7,109 nt of DNA, from NCBI GenBank assembly GCA_018365895.1, contig JAGZJD010000093.1, forward strand, positions 1 through 7,109, given 5' to 3'. Under the pieces are notes generated by a model. The model was not told the origin of the DNA and did not search any database. It saw only the letters and a list, made by a program, of their open reading frames with translations. Position numbers and translations under genes: made by a program. The stretch comes from Lachnospiraceae bacterium (GTDB lineage Bacteria > Bacillota_A > Clostridia > Lachnospirales > Lachnospiraceae). Positions 6,139 through 7,109 of this stretch are shown here, piece by piece (the stretch's first letter is position 1; every line of letters starts with the position of its first letter).

Positions 6139-6157
6139 TCTGTTTATCTATGTTTAT
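6139..6157. promoter_or_regulatory. Left operator-like site
   Basis: TCTGTTTATC (6139-6148) followed by GTTTAT (6152-6157) lies just downstream of the excisionase-gene -10 box, over its likely start of transcription. The same pattern occurs in inverted form at 6245-6262 next to the XRE gene. Its position suits a repressor site; the XRE protein is the obvious candidate to bind it. Confidence 0.55.
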
Positions 6158-6208
6158 ATTTTATATTTTCTTTTGTATTTGTCAATATATATTTATATTT
6201 TATATTTT
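6153..6208. repeat. 17-bp AT-rich direct repeat
   Basis: TTTATATTTTATATTTT occurs identically at 6153-6169 and 6192-6208, 39 bp apart. The first copy covers the excisionase -10 box; the second ends just upstream of the XRE -35 box. It uses only A and T, so low complexity may explain it, but an UP-element or bending role at the two promoters is possible. Confidence 0.5.
6158..6185 (-). promoter_or_regulatory. Promoter of the leftward operon
   Basis: On the minus strand, a perfect TTGACA (6185-6180) is followed after 16 bp by TAAAAT (6163-6158), five of six matches to consensus. The start of transcription would be near 6151, inside the left operator-like site, about 30 nt before the excisionase-gene ATG. 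Confidence 0.7.
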
Positions 6209-6210
6209 AA

Positions 6211-6239
6211 TTGACTTATTGTATAAATAGTGATAAATT
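6211..6239 (+). promoter_or_regulatory. Promoter of the XRE repressor gene
   Basis: TTGACT (6211-6216), 17 bp, then TAAATT (6234-6239) with a TG (6231-6232) one base upstream of the -10 (extended -10). The start of transcription would be near 6246, inside the right operator-like site. The two promoters thus face away from each other with their -35 boxes about 25 bp apart. Confidence 0.6.
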
Positions 6240-6244
6240 ATATT

Positions 6245-6262
6245 TAAACAATGATAAACAGA
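6245..6262. promoter_or_regulatory. Right operator-like site
   Basis: TAAAC (6245-6249) and GATAAACAGA (6253-6262) are the mirror image of the left site: the 10-bp core is a perfect inverted match to TCTGTTTATC at 6139-6148. Another GATAAA half-site lies at 6232-6237, 21 bp (two helical turns) away. Binding here would shut off the XRE gene's own promoter. Confidence 0.55.
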
Positions 6263-6289
6263 AAATTTTTTTATTAGAAGGTGAAGAAA

Positions 6290-6937
6290 ATGGAAAAAAA
6301 TATTATATTTAAAACAGAAAGGCTTAAAGAGTTGAGGAAAAATGCAAATATGACACAAAAAGAATTTAGCGAAAAAATCGGATGTACAATGGCTTCCCTG
6401 TCAGCTTATGAAAACGGTTCTAAAATACCACCAACCCAAACATTAATTAATATTGCAAAGAAGTTTGATTGTTCTGTTGATTGGTTATTGGGATTAAAAA
6501 ATGAATTATCCTATGATGCAAAAAAAACTCCTATTGAAACTTATTCAGAATATATCAAACTGTTATTTTCATTGCAAGAAAGCAAGATTTGGTTAACTCT
6601 AGATTGTGACTGCTCAGATTCGTCAAAAAAACTAAATCATGTTAAAGGAATCGGCTTCAGCGATCCAGTAATTAAACTATTTTTAAAATCTTGGAAAAAA
6701 ACATTAGAATTGTATAGAGATGGCACTATAGATAGCACTATCTATAAAGCTTGGCAAGAAAAGGTTATGAGAGATTTTCACTATTTCATTATTTCAACCG
6801 AAGAGTCTTTCTCTGACTATACTACTATCTTTGGACAGCTTAATTGTATTGATGGTTGTACAGAATATGACGCTGCAATAACTGCATTAGCAGAAAGCAC
6901 TCGACCTGTCACAACTGAACCACCTGTTTTAAACTAA
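6290..6937 (+). CDS. XRE-family repressor of the element
   Basis: The protein has a classic Cro/CI-type helix-turn-helix near its N-terminus (RLKELRKNANMTQKEFSEKI, then GCTMASLSAYENGSKIPPTQ, then LINIAKKFDCSVDWLLGL, about residues 11-69 of the 215-residue form). The C-terminal 140 residues do not match a domain I know; they are mostly helical and there is no LexA/CI peptidase signature, so inactivation by self-cleavage is unlikely and an anti-repressor or ligand may lift repression. The ATG at 6290 is preferred because the AAGGTGA at 6278-6284 lies 5 nt upstream of it; that ribosome site overlaps the alternative GTG at 6281 (218 residues). The gene is divergent from the excisionase-replication operon and flanked by mirror-image operator-like sites, as expected for the main lysogeny-type switch. 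A strong terminator follows it. Confidence 0.88.
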   Translation: MEKNIIFKTERLKELRKNANMTQKEFSEKIGCTMASLSAYENGSKIPPTQTLINIAKKFDCSVDWLLGLKNELSYDAKKTPIETYSEYIKLLFSLQESKIWLTLDCDCSDSSKKLNHVKGIGFSDPVIKLFLKSWKKTLELYRDGTIDSTIYKAWQEKVMRDFHYFIISTEESFSDYTTIFGQLNCIDGCTEYDAAITALAESTRPVTTEPPVLN

Positions 6938-6951
6938 TCTTTCATCCACTT

Positions 6952-6984
6952 AAGGTATCCCACTTTGGGATACCTTTCTATTTT
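6952..6984 (+). terminator. Strong intrinsic terminator of the XRE gene
   Basis: AAGGTATCCCA (6952-6962) and TGGGATACCTT (6966-6976) form a perfect 11-bp stem with a 3-nt loop, followed by TCTATTTT. It begins 15 bp after the repressor stop codon. In minus-strand RNA the same stem is preceded by A residues and followed by a T-poor stretch, so it acts mainly rightward. Confidence 0.88.
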
Positions 6985-6990
6985 CCAATG

Positions 6991-7010
6991 TCGGACAAAT
7001 TTCGGACAAA
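6991..7010. repeat. TCGGACAAA direct repeat at the right edge
   Basis: TCGGACAAA occurs at 6991-6999 and 7002-7010, with an 11-bp period, so the copies lie on nearly the same face of DNA. Short direct repeats of this kind near the end of an element can be arm-type binding sites of a tyrosine integrase or excisionase sites. No gene overlaps them. Confidence 0.45.
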
Positions 7011-7072
7011 CCTTGATTTTCCCCTCTCTCTATGCTACACTATTACCCGTTGCAAAGCCCATAAAAACAAGG
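7011..7072. repeat. Imperfect inverted repeat, possible recombination core
   Basis: CCTTGATTTT (7011-7020) and AAAAACAAGG (7063-7072) are inverted with nine of ten matches. A second, nested inversion pairs AAGGTC (7069-7074) with GACCTT (7103-7108), and GCCC (7057-7060) with GGGC (7079-7082) around a CTTAAG. The stretch from 6985 to 7109 holds no supported gene. These may be core sites of an attachment site, or the upstream region of a gene that starts beyond the window. Confidence 0.3.
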
Positions 7073-7109
7073 TCTTAAGGGCAATTTAAACCGAGTGTTC
7101 GCGACCTTC

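Noticed and set aside
6988..7089. Short plus-strand ORF starting at ATG 6988 (33 codons)
   Set aside because: There is no ribosome binding site, it begins right after a terminator, and it runs over repeats that look like non-coding sites.

Overview
The window looks like the replication and control module of an integrated mobile element from a low-to-medium GC Gram-positive bacterium of the class Clostridia, most likely a Lachnospiraceae-type gut anaerobe. The signs are AGGAGG-type ribosome sites, AT-rich promoters, a primase-polymerase/RepA-like ATPase fusion of the kind found in Firmicutes islands and phages, a mobile-element sigma-70 factor and a Hol-Tox-type mini-toxin. No chromosomal housekeeping gene is visible. 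No integrase, relaxase, capsid or terminase gene lies inside the window, so the class of element (integrative mobilizable element, phage satellite or prophage remnant) cannot be settled from it.

Layout, right to left along the main (minus strand) direction. The right edge (about 6985-7109) is non-coding and carries short direct and inverted repeats that could be recombinase sites. An XRE repressor gene (6290-6937, plus strand) ends in a strong terminator and is divergent from a leftward operon. The AT-rich region between them (6121-6289) holds two facing promoters and mirror-image operator-like sequences. The leftward operon starts with an excisionase-like winged-helix protein (5917-6120), then a second small winged-helix protein (5547-5915), then a 600-residue primase/ATPase replication protein (3751-5553) that overlaps it. 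Directly behind the replication gene, at 3564-3747, is a cluster of TTTACTNG repeats in both orientations next to an AT-rich stretch: a good candidate replication origin. A small unknown gene (3188-3544) and a sigma-70 family factor with unusual N- and C-terminal extensions (1953-3095) follow.

The next 412 bp (1541-1952) contain no gene but hold a striking array of 10-bp repeats arranged as tandem pairs and a triplet (1695-1870). After that come an HTH regulator (1073-1540), a very AT-rich gene for a two-helix membrane protein of unknown function (325-879), and a gene for a holin-like mini-toxin (39-134) with a near-consensus promoter and a leader that can either expose or pair with its own ribosome binding site.

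Working model (inference): the XRE protein keeps the operon silent; on derepression the excisionase-like protein helps excision, the primase/ATPase fires replication at the repeats behind its own gene, and the sigma factor redirects RNA polymerase to other element genes. The decamer array may be a partition, replication or regulatory site. The membrane protein and mini-toxin at the left look like accessory maintenance or defence cargo.
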